The notes under the pieces: generated by a model
The model's database searches: none
Told to the model about the DNA's origin: nothing
What the model saw: only the letters and a program-made list of their open reading frames with translations
Origin: Ramlibacter agri
Lineage (GTDB): Bacteria; Pseudomonadota; Gammaproteobacteria; Burkholderiales; Burkholderiaceae_C
Reading direction: 5' to 3'
NCBI RefSeq assembly: GCF_012927085.1
Contig: NZ_JABBFX010000001.1
Coordinates: 1,550,001-1,614,000, forward strand
DNA length: 64,000 nt
In this document: positions 8,904 to 18,450 of the stretch, piece by piece
How the letters are laid out: each line of letters starts with the position of its first letter
Position numbering within the stretch: the first letter of the stretch is position 1
Position numbers and translations under genes: made by a program

Positions 8904-8932
8904 TTGAGAATGCCTGACATTGTTGGTATATT
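8904..8932 (+). promoter_or_regulatory. Sigma-70-type promoter with embedded operator for the gntR-type regulator
   Basis: TTGAGA (8904-8909) and TATATT (8927-8932) are separated by exactly 17 bases. The -10 ends only 8 bases before the ATG at 8941, so transcription should start at or next to the start codon, giving a leaderless message. The spacer contains TGCCTGACAT (8911-8920), which recurs upstream of the TRAP genes, so the regulator probably represses itself here. Confidence 0.6.
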
Positions 8933-8940
8933 GAAGCGAT

Positions 8941-9672
8941 ATGTCAAGCAAACGCGACCCGATCGCTGGGGATCCGGCCGAAGCTTCCGGCTCGCTGTCC
9001 TCGCAGATCTACGCCGGGGTGGTGGAGGCTATCCTGCGCGGCGATTTCGGCGCGCAGGGCAAGCTGCCGACCGAAAGTGAGCTCGGTGCCCGCTACGGCG
9101 TGTCGCGGCCGACCATCCGCGAGGCGCTGTCGCGCCTGCGCTCGGACGGCGTCATCGACTCCAAACGCGGAGCCGGTACTTACGTCGTGCGCATGCCGGC
9201 CGCGCCGCCGGCGAGCTTCACGCCGATCCGCAACCTGGCCGATGTGGAGAGCTATTACACCTTCCGCTCCTGCGTGGAGTCGGGGGCGGCGGCCGAAGCG
9301 GCGCAGTTCCGTACGGCGGAGGACCTGCAGGCGCTGCAGGCGGCCTTCGACGCGCTCAACGCCCGCGAGGAGAGCGGCTCGCCCGCGGTCGAGGAGGACG
9401 TGCAGTTCCACCTGGCCATGGCCCGCTGCTCGCACAACGCCTTCTTCGTGGCGACCATCGAGACCAGCGTGGCGCCGATCCGGCAGTTCATGGAGCTGGC
9501 CTACGGCACCCGCGACGGCCGCGGCCAGGAGCGCGTGTACGTCACGCGCCAGGAGCACCAGGCCGTCATCGACGCGATCGTCCGGCGCTCGCCGGGTGAC
9601 GCGGCCGAGGCGGTGCGCACCCACATCCTGGCGGCCAAGCGGCGCATCTTCGAGGCCACGCGGGTGCCCTGA
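8941..9672 (+). CDS. FadR-subfamily GntR transcriptional regulator
   Basis: 243 aa. The N-terminal winged helix (about residues 20-85) has [23 protein letters not shown], and the C-terminal FCD effector domain has the metal-binding histidine pattern ([31 protein letters not shown]). It lies between garD (divergent) and the TRAP genes (downstream), both of which carry the same TGNCNGACAT element, so it very probably controls galactarate/glucarate use and uptake. The effector is likely an aldarate or uronate. No ribosome site precedes the ATG, consistent with a leaderless start. Confidence 0.88.
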   Translation: MSSKRDPIAGDPAEASGSLSSQIYAGVVEAILRGDFGAQGKLPTESELGARYGVSRPTIREALSRLRSDGVIDSKRGAGTYVVRMPAAPPASFTPIRNLADVESYYTFRSCVESGAAAEAAQFRTAEDLQALQAAFDALNAREESGSPAVEEDVQFHLAMARCSHNAFFVATIETSVAPIRQFMELAYGTRDGRGQERVYVTRQEHQAVIDAIVRRSPGDAAEAVRTHILAAKRRIFEATRVP

Positions 9673-9707
9673 CACCGGTATCCGCGGGTTTCCCCGGATC
9701 GTGGCTT

Positions 9708-9746
9708 TGCCAGACATAGACCATGATGCCGCTGGTTGTCTGACAT
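9708..9746. promoter_or_regulatory. Paired operator half-sites upstream of the TRAP operon
   Basis: TGCCAGACAT (9708-9717) and TGTCTGACAT (9737-9746) lie 29 bases apart in the gap between the regulator and dctP. Both match TGCCTGACAT in the regulator's own promoter at 9 of 10 positions, and TGTC-N-GACA is itself palindromic. They are the likely binding sites for the adjacent FadR-type protein. Confidence 0.5.
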
Positions 9747-9750
9747 CTGA

Positions 9751-10758
<1,008 letters not shown>

Positions 10759-10778
10759 TGCCCGAGTGCCGCTCGCGG

Positions 10779-10803
10779 CCGGCAGCCCCTGAGGGCTGGC
10801 CGG
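10779..10803 (+). promoter_or_regulatory. Intercistronic hairpin between dctP and dctQ
   Basis: CCGGCAGCCC (10779-10788) pairs with GGGCTGGCCGG (10793-10803) with one bulged base and a four-base loop, just after the dctP stop. Such hairpins commonly protect the receptor message from 3' decay so that more receptor than carrier is made. No T-run follows, so read-through to dctQ is expected. Confidence 0.45.
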
Positions 10804-10837
10804 GCGCGGGCGTGCCCGGCTGCCCCCGGAGCCCAAC

Positions 10838-11332
10838 GTGCCCTGGCTGACCGCCCTCAACGCCCGCCTTTCGCGCTGGGCCCTCTACATCGCCTCCATC
10901 TGCCTGGCTTCGCTGCTGGTCGTGGTGGTCTATGGCGTCGTGATGCGCTATGGCTTCAACGACGCGCCGCCCTATGTCGAACAGGTGGCGCTGCTGCTCG
11001 TGATCTCGGTGGCCATGTTCGGCGCCTCCACGGGCGTGCGCGAGTCCGGCCACATCGGCCTCGATTCGCTGGTCCGCACGCTGCCGCCGAAGGTGCAGTT
11101 CTGGTGCAAGGTGGCCGTCGAGGTGCTGAGCGGCGCCTTCGCCGTGTCGCTGATCCTGGGCGGCATCGAAATGGCCCTGTCCACCCGCGGCACCACCATC
11201 CCCACGCTGGGCCTGCCCGAGGCGCTGCGTTACCTCCCGGTGATCATCGCCGGCGTCCTGATCGTGCTGTTCTGCATCGAGCTGCTCATTGCCCTGTTCC
11301 AGGGCCGCAAGGTGGAAGCCTCATGGCACTGA
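10838..11332 (+). CDS. dctQ: TRAP transporter small membrane subunit (DctQ family)
   Basis: 164 aa, GTG start at 10838 preceded by GGAG. Four hydrophobic segments are visible (about 15-37, 50-70, 90-110, 130-150), with the conserved GVVMRYGFNDAPPYVEQV stretch of DctQ proteins between the first two. It forms the inner-membrane complex with DctM. Its end overlaps the dctM start by 10 bases. Confidence 0.88.
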   Translation: MPWLTALNARLSRWALYIASICLASLLVVVVYGVVMRYGFNDAPPYVEQVALLLVISVAMFGASTGVRESGHIGLDSLVRTLPPKVQFWCKVAVEVLSGAFAVSLILGGIEMALSTRGTTIPTLGLPEALRYLPVIIAGVLIVLFCIELLIALFQGRKVEASWH

Positions 11333-12675
11333 CCGTCCTCTGCGTCTCCTTCGTCCTGCTGCTGGTGCTGGGCGTGCCGGTGGCCTTCGCCATCGGCCTC
11401 AGCTGCCTCGCCACCTTCGCCGTCGAGGGCCTGCCTTTCGAGACCGCCATCCAGATGATGGTCTCCGGCATGAACGTCTTCTCGTTCCTGGCCATCCCGT
11501 TCTTCATCTTCTCGGGCGAGCTGATGCTGCACGGCGGCATCGCCGACAAGATCGTCGCCTTCGCCCGCAGCCTGGTGGGCCACTGGAAGGGCGGCCTGGG
11601 CCTGGCGAACGTCGTGGCCTCCACGCTGTTCGGCGGCGTCTCCGGCTCGCCGGTGGCCGACACCTCCGCCATGGGCGGGGTGATGATCCCGATCATGAAG
11701 CGCGAGGGCTACAGCGCCGCCTACGCGGTGAACGTCACCACGCACGCCTCGCTGTCCGGCGCGCTGATGCCGACCTCGCACAACATGATCATCTACGCCT
11801 TCGCGGCGCAGGGCGCGGCGGGCATGATCGCCGGCCACGCGGTGCGCGGCGTGTCGATCGGCGACCTGATGTTCGCCGGCCTGGTCCCGTGCTTCTGGAT
11901 CATGGTGTGCATGCTGGTCGCCGCCTACTGGCAGGCCCGCAAGTTCGGCTACCCGCGCAGCGAGGACGGCCGCTCCATGGTGCACCCCTTCCCCGGCTGG
12001 GGCACGGTGCTGCGCACTTTCGTGGCGTCGGTGCCCGGCCTGTTCGTCATCGCGATCATCCTGTTCTGCGTGATGAAGGGCGTGGCCACGGCGACGGAGG
12101 CGGCGGCCATCGCGGTGACCTATTCGCTGTTGCTCACCGTGTTCATCTACCGCACGATGACGCGCGAGCGCCTGCTGAAGTCGCTGGCGAAGGCGTCGAA
12201 GACCACCGGCGTGATCCTGCTGCTGATCGGCGTGTCCAACATGCTGCGCTACCAGATGGCCTACCTGGAGATCCCGGAGACCATCGAGCATGCGCTGCTG
12301 ACGGCCACGCAGAATCCCTGGCTGATGCTGCTGTACATCAACATCATCCAGGTGATCCTGGGCATCTTCCTGGACATGGCGGCGCACATCCTGATCACCA
12401 CGCCGCTGTTCCTGCCGCTGGCGATGCAGATGGGCGTGGGGCCGGTGCAGTTCGGCATGATGCTGCTGCTCAATTGCGCGCTGGGCCTGGTGCACCCGCC
12501 GGTGGGCAGCGTGCAGTTCGTGGGCTGCGCGATCGGCAAGATCTCGATCGGCGAAGCGACGAAGACCGCGTGGCCGTACTACCTGGCCATCTTCATCGCG
12601 ATCAACCTGGTGACCTACGTGCCGGGCTTCTCCACCTGGCTGCCGTCGATCATCACGGGGCATCGGGTGTTTTGA
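11323..12675 (+). CDS. dctM: TRAP transporter large permease subunit (DctM family)
   Basis: 450 aa starting MALTVLCVSFVLLLVLGVP inside the end of dctQ. About twelve membrane segments. Family hallmarks include AIPFFIFSGELM, LFGGVSGSPVADTSAMG (the Na+/substrate-binding hairpin) and the C-terminal GLVHPPVGSVQFVGC. It is the Na+-coupled carrier subunit of the aldarate-linked TRAP system. The operon ends in a long inverted-repeat element. Confidence 0.93.
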   Translation: MALTVLCVSFVLLLVLGVPVAFAIGLSCLATFAVEGLPFETAIQMMVSGMNVFSFLAIPFFIFSGELMLHGGIADKIVAFARSLVGHWKGGLGLANVVASTLFGGVSGSPVADTSAMGGVMIPIMKREGYSAAYAVNVTTHASLSGALMPTSHNMIIYAFAAQGAAGMIAGHAVRGVSIGDLMFAGLVPCFWIMVCMLVAAYWQARKFGYPRSEDGRSMVHPFPGWGTVLRTFVASVPGLFVIAIILFCVMKGVATATEAAAIAVTYSLLLTVFIYRTMTRERLLKSLAKASKTTGVILLLIGVSNMLRYQMAYLEIPETIEHALLTATQNPWLMLLYINIIQVILGIFLDMAAHILITTPLFLPLAMQMGVGPVQFGMMLLLNCALGLVHPPVGSVQFVGCAIGKISIGEATKTAWPYYLAIFIAINLVTYVPGFSTWLPSIITGHRVF

Positions 12676-12681
12676 ACATCC

Positions 12682-12814
12682 GAACTTCCGGACTTCCGAA
12701 CGCAAAGGGCGCAAAAGTTACGCGAAGGACGCAAAAAAGAAATTGGATGTTCTTTCGCGTCCTTTGCGTGTTTTTGCGCCCTTTGCGTCCGGAAGTCCGG
12801 CTGTCCGGAAGTTC
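12682..12814. repeat. Long imperfect palindromic repeat element between convergent genes
   Basis: The left arm (12682-12741) and right arm (12750-12814) are near-complementary over about 60 bases, with a small insertion in the right arm and a loop of about eight bases. Each arm contains CGCAAAGGGCGCAAAA and an AAGGACGC motif and ends in GAACTTCCGGA. It has low GC for its surroundings and lies between the stops of dctM and garR. No open frame or transposase is present. It resembles a REP/MITE-like dispersed element and can also work as a bidirectional terminator. Confidence 0.75.
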
Positions 12815-12827
12815 AGAAGTCCGTCTT

Positions 12828-13721
12828 TCAGCCTTTCGCCACTTCGTGCGCCGCCATGATCTCCAGCGCGCGCACCAGCGCCGAGTGGTCCAGGCCGGCG
12901 AGGCCGTTGGCGGCGCAGACTTGCATCAGTTGGGCGGCGCCGGCGGTTTGGGGCAGGGCCACGCCCAGTTCGCGCGCGCCTTGCAGCGCCAGGCCCAGGT
13001 CCTTCTGGTGCAGTTCGATCCGGAAGCCCGGATTGAACGTCCGCTTGATCATCCGCTCGCCATGCACTTCCAGGATGCGGCTGGACGCGAAGCCGCCCAT
13101 CAGCGCCTGGCGGACCTTGGCGGGATCGGCGCCGGCTTTGCTGGCGAAGAGCAGCGCCTCGCCGACAGCCGCAATGTTCAGCGCCACGATGATCTGGTTG
13201 GCCACCTTGGTGGTCTGGCCGTCGCCGTTGCCGCCCACCAGGGTGATGTTCTTGCCCATCTTCTCCAGCAGCGGCTTGATGCGCTCGAACACCGCGGGGT
13301 CGCCGCCGCACATGATGGTCAGCGAGGCTGCCTTGGCGCCGACCTCGCCGCCCGACACCGGCGCGTCGATGTAGTCGGCGCCCAGCGCGTTGATCTTCCC
13401 GGCAAAGGCCTTGGTCGCAGTCGGCGAGATCGAGCTCATGTCGATCACCACCTTGCCCGCGCCGGCGCCTTCCAGGCCTGCGGCGACGCCGTTCTCGCCG
13501 AACAGCACCTTCTCCACGTCCGGCGTGTCGGGCAGCATCGTGATGAGCACCTCGGACTGCTTCGCCACTTCGGCCGCATTGGCGCAGCGCACGGCGCTGG
13601 TCTCGGCGATCGTGTCCGGCACCTTGCTGCGGGTGTGCACGTAGAGCTGGTGGCCGGCGTCGGCAAGGTGCCGGGCCATGGGCGCGCCCATGATGCCCAG
13701 GCCGATGAATCCGATCTTCAT
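12828..13721 (-). CDS. garR: 2-hydroxy-3-oxopropionate (tartronate semialdehyde) reductase
   Basis: 297 aa member of the 3-hydroxyisobutyrate dehydrogenase family. The nucleotide-binding GLGIMG is at residues 7-12, the substrate motif IDAPVSGGEVGAKA follows, and the catalytic lysine lies in GQTTKVANQ. In this context the reaction is tartronate semialdehyde plus NAD(P)H to D-glycerate. An AAAGGACA ribosome site precedes the ATG at 13721. It lies 13 bases after the HpcH/HpaI aldolase gene, whose product it would consume. Confidence 0.88.
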   Translation of the reverse strand: MKIGFIGLGIMGAPMARHLADAGHQLYVHTRSKVPDTIAETSAVRCANAAEVAKQSEVLITMLPDTPDVEKVLFGENGVAAGLEGAGAGKVVIDMSSISPTATKAFAGKINALGADYIDAPVSGGEVGAKAASLTIMCGGDPAVFERIKPLLEKMGKNITLVGGNGDGQTTKVANQIIVALNIAAVGEALLFASKAGADPAKVRQALMGGFASSRILEVHGERMIKRTFNPGFRIELHQKDLGLALQGARELGVALPQTAGAAQLMQVCAANGLAGLDHSALVRALEIMAAHEVAKG

Positions 13722-13734
13722 GAAGTGTGTCCTT

Positions 13735-14532
13735 TCAGTAGGTGCCGGGACCGCTGCCCCGGCTCGTGTCCTTGCCTGCGCGCATGGCGGCCAGCACCTG
13801 CTGCGCGCCGGCGGTGATGAGGCGCGCGTCGGAACTGACGGTGACGAACTGGAAGCCCTTGGCGATGCGCCCCAGCGCCGCCTGCGTGCCGGCGTTGTGG
13901 ATGCCGGCCGGAATGCCGTGCGCCTTGGCGCGCGCGAGGATGTGGTCGATGGCTTGTGCAGCCTTCGGTTCGGGTTCGTCCATCTGCGGCTTGCAGCCAA
14001 GCGAGATCGACAGGTCCGTGGGGCCGATGTAGATGGCGTCCAGGCCTTCCACCGACAGGATATCGTCGAGGTTGTCGAGGGCTTGCGCCGTCTCGATCAT
14101 GGCGAAAGCGACGATGGTGTCGTTCGCATGTTCCGGGTAGTCGGCGCCGCCGTACAGCAGCGCGCGCACCGGGCCGAAGCTGCGCGTGCCGCGCGGCGCA
14201 TAGTGCGTCCAGGCCACCAGCTTCTGCGCGTCCTCGCGCGTGTTGACCATCGGGCAGATGACGCCGTAGGCGCCGGCGTCCAGCACCTTCATCAGGATGC
14301 CCGGTTCCAGCCAGGGCACCCGCACCATCGGCACCGTGGCCGTGGTGGAGATGGCCTGCAGCATGGGCACGAGGGAGGTGTAGTCCACCACGCCGTGCTG
14401 CAGGTCGATGGTCAGCGTGTCCCAGCCCTGCTGCGCCATGACTTCAGCGGAGAAGCTGTTGGGGATGGCGAGCCAGCCGTTGACGGCGGCGGCACCGGAC
14501 TTCCACAAGGCGCGCAGGCGGTTTTCACGCAT
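13735..14532 (-). CDS. HpcH/HpaI-family aldolase (GarL-like, 2-dehydro-3-deoxyglucarate aldolase)
   Basis: 265 aa class II pyruvate aldolase. Visible signatures are TIDLQHGVVDY with the catalytic base H46, FAMIETAQALDNLD (a metal-binding glutamate) and IGPTDLSISLGC. In the neighbouring pathway it would split 5-keto-4-deoxyglucarate into pyruvate and tartronate semialdehyde, which GarR then reduces. 4-hydroxy-2-oxoheptanedioate aldolase is an alternative by sequence, but the genes on both sides support the GarL role. GGAGAAG precedes the start. Confidence 0.8.
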   Translation of the reverse strand: MRENRLRALWKSGAAAVNGWLAIPNSFSAEVMAQQGWDTLTIDLQHGVVDYTSLVPMLQAISTTATVPMVRVPWLEPGILMKVLDAGAYGVICPMVNTREDAQKLVAWTHYAPRGTRSFGPVRALLYGGADYPEHANDTIVAFAMIETAQALDNLDDILSVEGLDAIYIGPTDLSISLGCKPQMDEPEPKAAQAIDHILARAKAHGIPAGIHNAGTQAALGRIAKGFQFVTVSSDARLITAGAQQVLAAMRAGKDTSRGSGPGTY

Positions 14533-14566
14533 CGCAGCTTCTCCTTCGGGGATCTACCCCGTCGCT

Positions 14567-16006
14567 TCAGGCCTGGGTATACGCCGTCTTCACCGTGGTG
14601 TAAAACTCCGCGGCATAGCGGCCCTGTTCGCGCGGGCCGTAGCTGCTGCCCTTGCGGCCGCCGAAGGGCACGTGGTAGTCCACGCCCGCCGTCGGCAGGT
14701 TCACCATCACCATGCCGGCCTGCGAGTGGCGCTTGAAGTGCGTCGCGTGCTTCAGGGACGTGGTGGCGATGCCGGCCGACAGGCCGAACTCGGTGTCGTT
14801 GGACAGGGCCAGCGCTTCGTCGTAGTTCTTGGCGCGGATGACGCTCACCACCGGGCCGAACACTTCCTCGCGGTTGATCCGCATGTCCTGGGTCGTCTCG
14901 GTGAAGAGCGCCGGGCGCATGTAGTAGCCGGGCGCGCCGTCGGCGTTCTTGCCCATGGCCTCGCCGCCGGCGACCAGCTTGGCGCCTTCGCCCTGGGCGA
15001 TCTGCACGTATTCCAGGTCTTGCGCCAGCTGCTTGTCGTCGACCACCGGGCCGATGTCGGTGCCCTTCTTGCGGGCATCGTCGACCTTCAGCGTCTTCAT
15101 CTTCTCCGCCAGCGCAGCGACGAACTTGTCGTGGATGCCTTCGGTGACGATCAGGCGCGAGGACGCCGTGCAGCGCTGGCCGGTGGAGAAGAAGCCGCTG
15201 TTCAGCGCGGCGGCGACGGCGACGTCGAGGTCGGCGTCGTCCAGCACCACCATCGGGTTCTTGCCGCCCATTTCCAGCTGGAACTTGGCCATGCGGCCGA
15301 CGCAGGCCGCGGCGATGCGCTGGCCGGTGGCGACCGAGCCCGTGAAGCTGATGGCGTTGACGCGCTTGTCTTCCAGCAACACCTGGCCCACTTCGGAGCC
15401 GCGGCCCATGACCAGGTTGAACACGCCGGCCGGCAGGCCCGCGCGGTGCAGGATGTCGGCGATGGCCCAGGCGCTGCCCGGCACCAGGTCCGCGGGCTTC
15501 AGCACCACGGCGTTGCCGAAGGCCAGCGCGGGCGCGACCTTCCACGCGGGAATCGCGATCGGGAAGTTCCAGGGCGTGATGAGGCCGACGACGCCGACCG
15601 CTTCGCGCGTGACTTCCACGCCGACGCCCGGGCGCACGGAGGGCACCACCTCGCCGCCGACGCGCAGCGCTTCGCCGGCGAAGAACTTGAAGATGTTGCC
15701 GGCGCGCGCGACTTCGCCGATGGCTTCCGGCAGCGTCTTGCCTTCTTCGCGGGCGAGCAGGTCGCCCAGCTCGTTGCGGCGCGCCAGGATCTCGGCGCCG
15801 GCGGCGTCGAGGATGTCGAAGCGTTGCTGCGGCGTCGACAGGCCCCAGCCGGTGGCTGCCTTGGCGGCGGCGGCGATGGCTTCCTTCGCCTGGGCCACGT
15901 CGGCCTGCGCGAATTCGCCGACGACGTCGCGCGTGTCGGAGGGGTTGATGTTGCGGCTCACGCGGGCGCCTTCGACCCACTCGCCGTTGATCAGGTTCTT
16001 GAACAT
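14567..16006 (-). CDS. Aldehyde dehydrogenase, probably 2-oxoglutarate semialdehyde dehydrogenase
   Basis: 479 aa NAD(P)+-dependent ALDH. N147 (ITPWNFPI), the general base E245 (LEMGGKN) and the nucleophile C279 (STGQRCTAS) are all present. The start MFKNLINGEWVEG at 16006 is chosen because the frame beyond it runs inside gudD. With glucarate dehydratase upstream and KdgD in the same cluster, the expected reaction is 2,5-dioxopentanoate (2-oxoglutarate semialdehyde) to 2-oxoglutarate, closing the non-phosphorylating aldarate route. Succinate-semialdehyde or other aldehydes cannot be excluded. Confidence 0.87.
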   Translation of the reverse strand: MFKNLINGEWVEGARVSRNINPSDTRDVVGEFAQADVAQAKEAIAAAAKAATGWGLSTPQQRFDILDAAGAEILARRNELGDLLAREEGKTLPEAIGEVARAGNIFKFFAGEALRVGGEVVPSVRPGVGVEVTREAVGVVGLITPWNFPIAIPAWKVAPALAFGNAVVLKPADLVPGSAWAIADILHRAGLPAGVFNLVMGRGSEVGQVLLEDKRVNAISFTGSVATGQRIAAACVGRMAKFQLEMGGKNPMVVLDDADLDVAVAAALNSGFFSTGQRCTASSRLIVTEGIHDKFVAALAEKMKTLKVDDARKKGTDIGPVVDDKQLAQDLEYVQIAQGEGAKLVAGGEAMGKNADGAPGYYMRPALFTETTQDMRINREEVFGPVVSVIRAKNYDEALALSNDTEFGLSAGIATTSLKHATHFKRHSQAGMVMVNLPTAGVDYHVPFGGRKGSSYGPREQGRYAAEFYTTVKTAYTQA

Positions 16007-16020
16007 GATGGATGCTCCTC

Positions 16021-17346
16021 TTATCGAACGAGGCAAGGTTTCTTCGGATCGAACTTCCAGTTCGGCACCAGGAACTGCATCGCGATCGCGTCGTCGCGCG
16101 CGCCCAGCCCGTGCTGCATGTACAGCGCGTTGGCTTTCGCGAGTTCCGCTTCGTCGATCTCGATGCCGAGGCCGGGCTTCTTCGGGACGTGCACGTAGCC
16201 TTCGCGGATCTGCAGCGGATCCTTCGTCAGGCGCTGGCCGTCCTGCCAGATCCAGTGCGTGTCGATGGCCGTCACCTTGCCGGGCGCGGCTGCGCCGACG
16301 TGCGTGAACATCGCCAGCGAGATGTCGAAATGGTTGTTGGAGTGCGAGCCCCAGGTCAGGCCCCAGTCGCGGCAGGTCTGCGCCACGCGCACCGAGCCGG
16401 CCATGGTCCAGAAGTGCGGGTCGGCCAGCGGGATGTCCACCGACTGCAGCGCGAGCGAATGCGCCATCTGGCGCCAGTCGGTCGCCACCATGTTGGTCGC
16501 GGTCGGCAGGCCGGTGGCGCGGCGGAACTCCGCCATCACTTCGCGGCCGGAAAAGCCTTCCTCGGCGCCGCACGGGTCTTCGGCATAGGCCACGACGCCG
16601 CGCATCTTCTGGCCCAGGCGGATCGCGTCCTTCAGCAGCCAGCCGCCGTTGGGATCGAGCGTCACGCGCGCCTGCGGGAAGCGCTCGTGCAGCGCCGTCA
16701 CGGCTTCGACTTCCGCGTCGCCGCTCAGCACGCCGCCCTTCAGCTTGAAATCCTGGAAGCCGTAGCGCTTCTGCGCGGCTTCGGCCAGGCGCACCACCGC
16801 TTCCGGCGTCAGCGCTTCTTCATGGCGCAGGCGGAACCAGTCGTCCTGGGCGTCCGGCTCGCTGGCATAGGGCAGGGTGGTCTTCCTGCGGTCGCCCACG
16901 TAGAAGAGGTAGCCCAGCATCTGCACGGCATCGCGTTGCTGGCCTTCGCCCAGCAGCGCGGCGACCGGCACGCCCATGTGCTGGCCTTGCAGGTCCAGCA
17001 GCGCCGACTCCACCGCCGTCACGGCGTGGATGGTCGTGCGCAGGTCGAAAGTCTGGAGGCCCCGGCCGCCCGAGTCGCGGTCGGCGAACTGCGCGCGCAT
17101 CTTGTTCAGGATGGCTTGCAGGTTGCCGATGCTCTGGCCTTCCACCAGCGGACGCGCGTCCTCCAGCGTCTGGCGGATCTTCTCGCCGCCCGGCACTTCG
17201 CCGAGGCCGGTATGGCCGTCGCTGTCGGTGACGAGGACGATGTTGCGGGTGAAGAAGGGGGCATGCGCCCCCGAAAGGTTCAGCAGCATCCCGTCCCGGC
17301 CGGCGACCGGGACGACACGCATGCTCTTGACAAAGGGGGCACTCAT
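16021..17346 (-). CDS. gudD: Glucarate dehydratase (enolase superfamily)
   Basis: 441 aa, the family's usual length. The KxK catalytic pair appears in DFKLKGGV, the first metal ligand in LDPNGGW, and the C-terminal half has TNMVATDW and [13 protein letters not shown], where the histidine is the second catalytic base. It converts D-glucarate (and L-idarate) to 5-keto-4-deoxyglucarate. It is 14 bases upstream of the aldehyde dehydrogenase in one operon with the aldolase and garR. Glucarate dehydratase-related proteins are the alternative. Confidence 0.9.
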   Translation of the reverse strand: MSAPFVKSMRVVPVAGRDGMLLNLSGAHAPFFTRNIVLVTDSDGHTGLGEVPGGEKIRQTLEDARPLVEGQSIGNLQAILNKMRAQFADRDSGGRGLQTFDLRTTIHAVTAVESALLDLQGQHMGVPVAALLGEGQQRDAVQMLGYLFYVGDRRKTTLPYASEPDAQDDWFRLRHEEALTPEAVVRLAEAAQKRYGFQDFKLKGGVLSGDAEVEAVTALHERFPQARVTLDPNGGWLLKDAIRLGQKMRGVVAYAEDPCGAEEGFSGREVMAEFRRATGLPTATNMVATDWRQMAHSLALQSVDIPLADPHFWTMAGSVRVAQTCRDWGLTWGSHSNNHFDISLAMFTHVGAAAPGKVTAIDTHWIWQDGQRLTKDPLQIREGYVHVPKKPGLGIEIDEAELAKANALYMQHGLGARDDAIAMQFLVPNWKFDPKKPCLVR

Positions 17347-17376
17347 TGACGGTTCTTTCTGCGTGACTTCCCCAGT

Positions 17377-17445
17377 GCCACCGCGGAACCGGCTTTGCCG
17401 GGCCGCAGGTGGCGCCCCCTTGAGGGGGAGGCGGCCGAAGGCCGC
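17377..17445. repeat. Triple stem-loop GC-rich intergenic repeat
   Basis: Three hairpins follow one another between two co-directional genes. GCCACC (17377-17382) pairs with GGTGGC (17408-17413), enclosing the inner hairpin CCGGCTTTGCCGG (17389-17401). CCCCCTTGAGGGGG is at 17415-17428 and GCGGCCGAAGGCCGC at 17431-17445. This arrangement is a familiar dispersed repeat in Comamonadaceae intergenic regions. It could attenuate transcription between the receptor gene and gudD. Confidence 0.7.
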
Positions 17446-17459
17446 TTCGGGGGTGGGCC

Positions 17460-18425
17460 TTATTCCGCGGTGATCTTCCGCGTTTCGATCAGCTTTTTCC
17501 AGCGGGCGTACTCGGACGCCTGGTACTTGGCGAACTGCTCCGGCGTGTCGCCGACGATCTCGAAGCCCTGCTCCAGCAGCTTGGGCTTGATGGCCGGGTC
17601 GTTCATGGCGGCGACCGCGACGTCATGCAGCTTCACGATCACGTCGTGCGGCGTGCCTTTGGGCGCCACCATGGCTTGCCACGACTGCACTTCCGCGCCC
17701 TTCACGCCTTGCTCCTGCAGCGTCGGCACGTCGGGCAGCAGCGGCGAGCGCTTGTCCGAAGAGATGCCCAGCGCGCGCACCTTGCCCGCCTTGATGTGGC
17801 CGATGATGCTGTTGATGTTGACGAAGGCCGCGTTCACCTGGCCACCCAGCAGGTCGCTGATGGCGGGGCCGCCGCCCTTGTACGGCACATGCAGGCCCTG
17901 CGTGCCGGTCTGCTGCCACAGCAGTTCGGCGGACAGGTGGTCCGACGAGCCGACGCCGGAGGAGGCGAAGCTCACCTTGCCCGGGTTCTTCTTCAGGTCG
18001 GCCAACAGTTCGGCGACCGTGTGGTCGGGCGAGTTGTTCGGCACGACCAGCACGTTGGGCGCCTGCACCAGGATCGTGATCGGCTCGAAGTCCTTCAGCG
18101 CGTCGTACTGCACGCCCTTGTACAGGTGCGGGGCGATCACGAACGGGCCCAGCGAGGACACGAGCAGCGTGTAGCCGTCGGCCGGCGCGCGCTTCACGAA
18201 GGCCGCGCCGATGGTGCCGGTGGCGCCCGCGCGGTTGTCGATGATGAAGCTCTGGCCGAGCTTCTCCTGCGCCTTCTGCGCCACGACGCGCGCGATGGCG
18301 TCGGTCGAACCTCCCGGCGGGAAGGGCACGACGATCGTGACGGTCTTCTCCGGGTAGCCGGCCGCGGCGCTCAGCGTCGCGGCGGCGGCCAGGCACAGGC
18401 CCAGCAGGGTCTTCTTCAACTTCAT
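17460..18425 (-). CDS. Bug-type tripartite tricarboxylate receptor (TctC family) in the aldarate cluster
   Basis: 321 aa with a signal peptide ([22 protein letters not shown]) and the family core [34 protein letters not shown] and [16 protein letters not shown]. No TctAB genes are near. It lies between kdgD and gudD, in the same direction, so the captured solute may be a hexarate or uronate, giving this cluster two uptake receptors (this and DctP). The ligand is inferred from position only. Confidence 0.88.
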   Translation of the reverse strand: MKLKKTLLGLCLAAAATLSAAAGYPEKTVTIVVPFPPGGSTDAIARVVAQKAQEKLGQSFIIDNRAGATGTIGAAFVKRAPADGYTLLVSSLGPFVIAPHLYKGVQYDALKDFEPITILVQAPNVLVVPNNSPDHTVAELLADLKKNPGKVSFASSGVGSSDHLSAELLWQQTGTQGLHVPYKGGGPAISDLLGGQVNAAFVNINSIIGHIKAGKVRALGISSDKRSPLLPDVPTLQEQGVKGAEVQSWQAMVAPKGTPHDVIVKLHDVAVAAMNDPAIKPKLLEQGFEIVGDTPEQFAKYQASEYARWKKLIETRKITAE

Positions 18426-18450
18426 GGTGTCTCCTTTGCGGTGCTCGGGT

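Noticed and set aside
12682..12814. Insertion sequence
   Set aside because: There is no room for a transposase and no target-site duplication was found; it is at most a non-autonomous element.
14567..16573. 668-codon reading of the aldehyde dehydrogenase
   Set aside because: The first 189 codons are the complement frame of gudD and have no ALDH sequence; the protein begins at MFKNLINGEW (16006).
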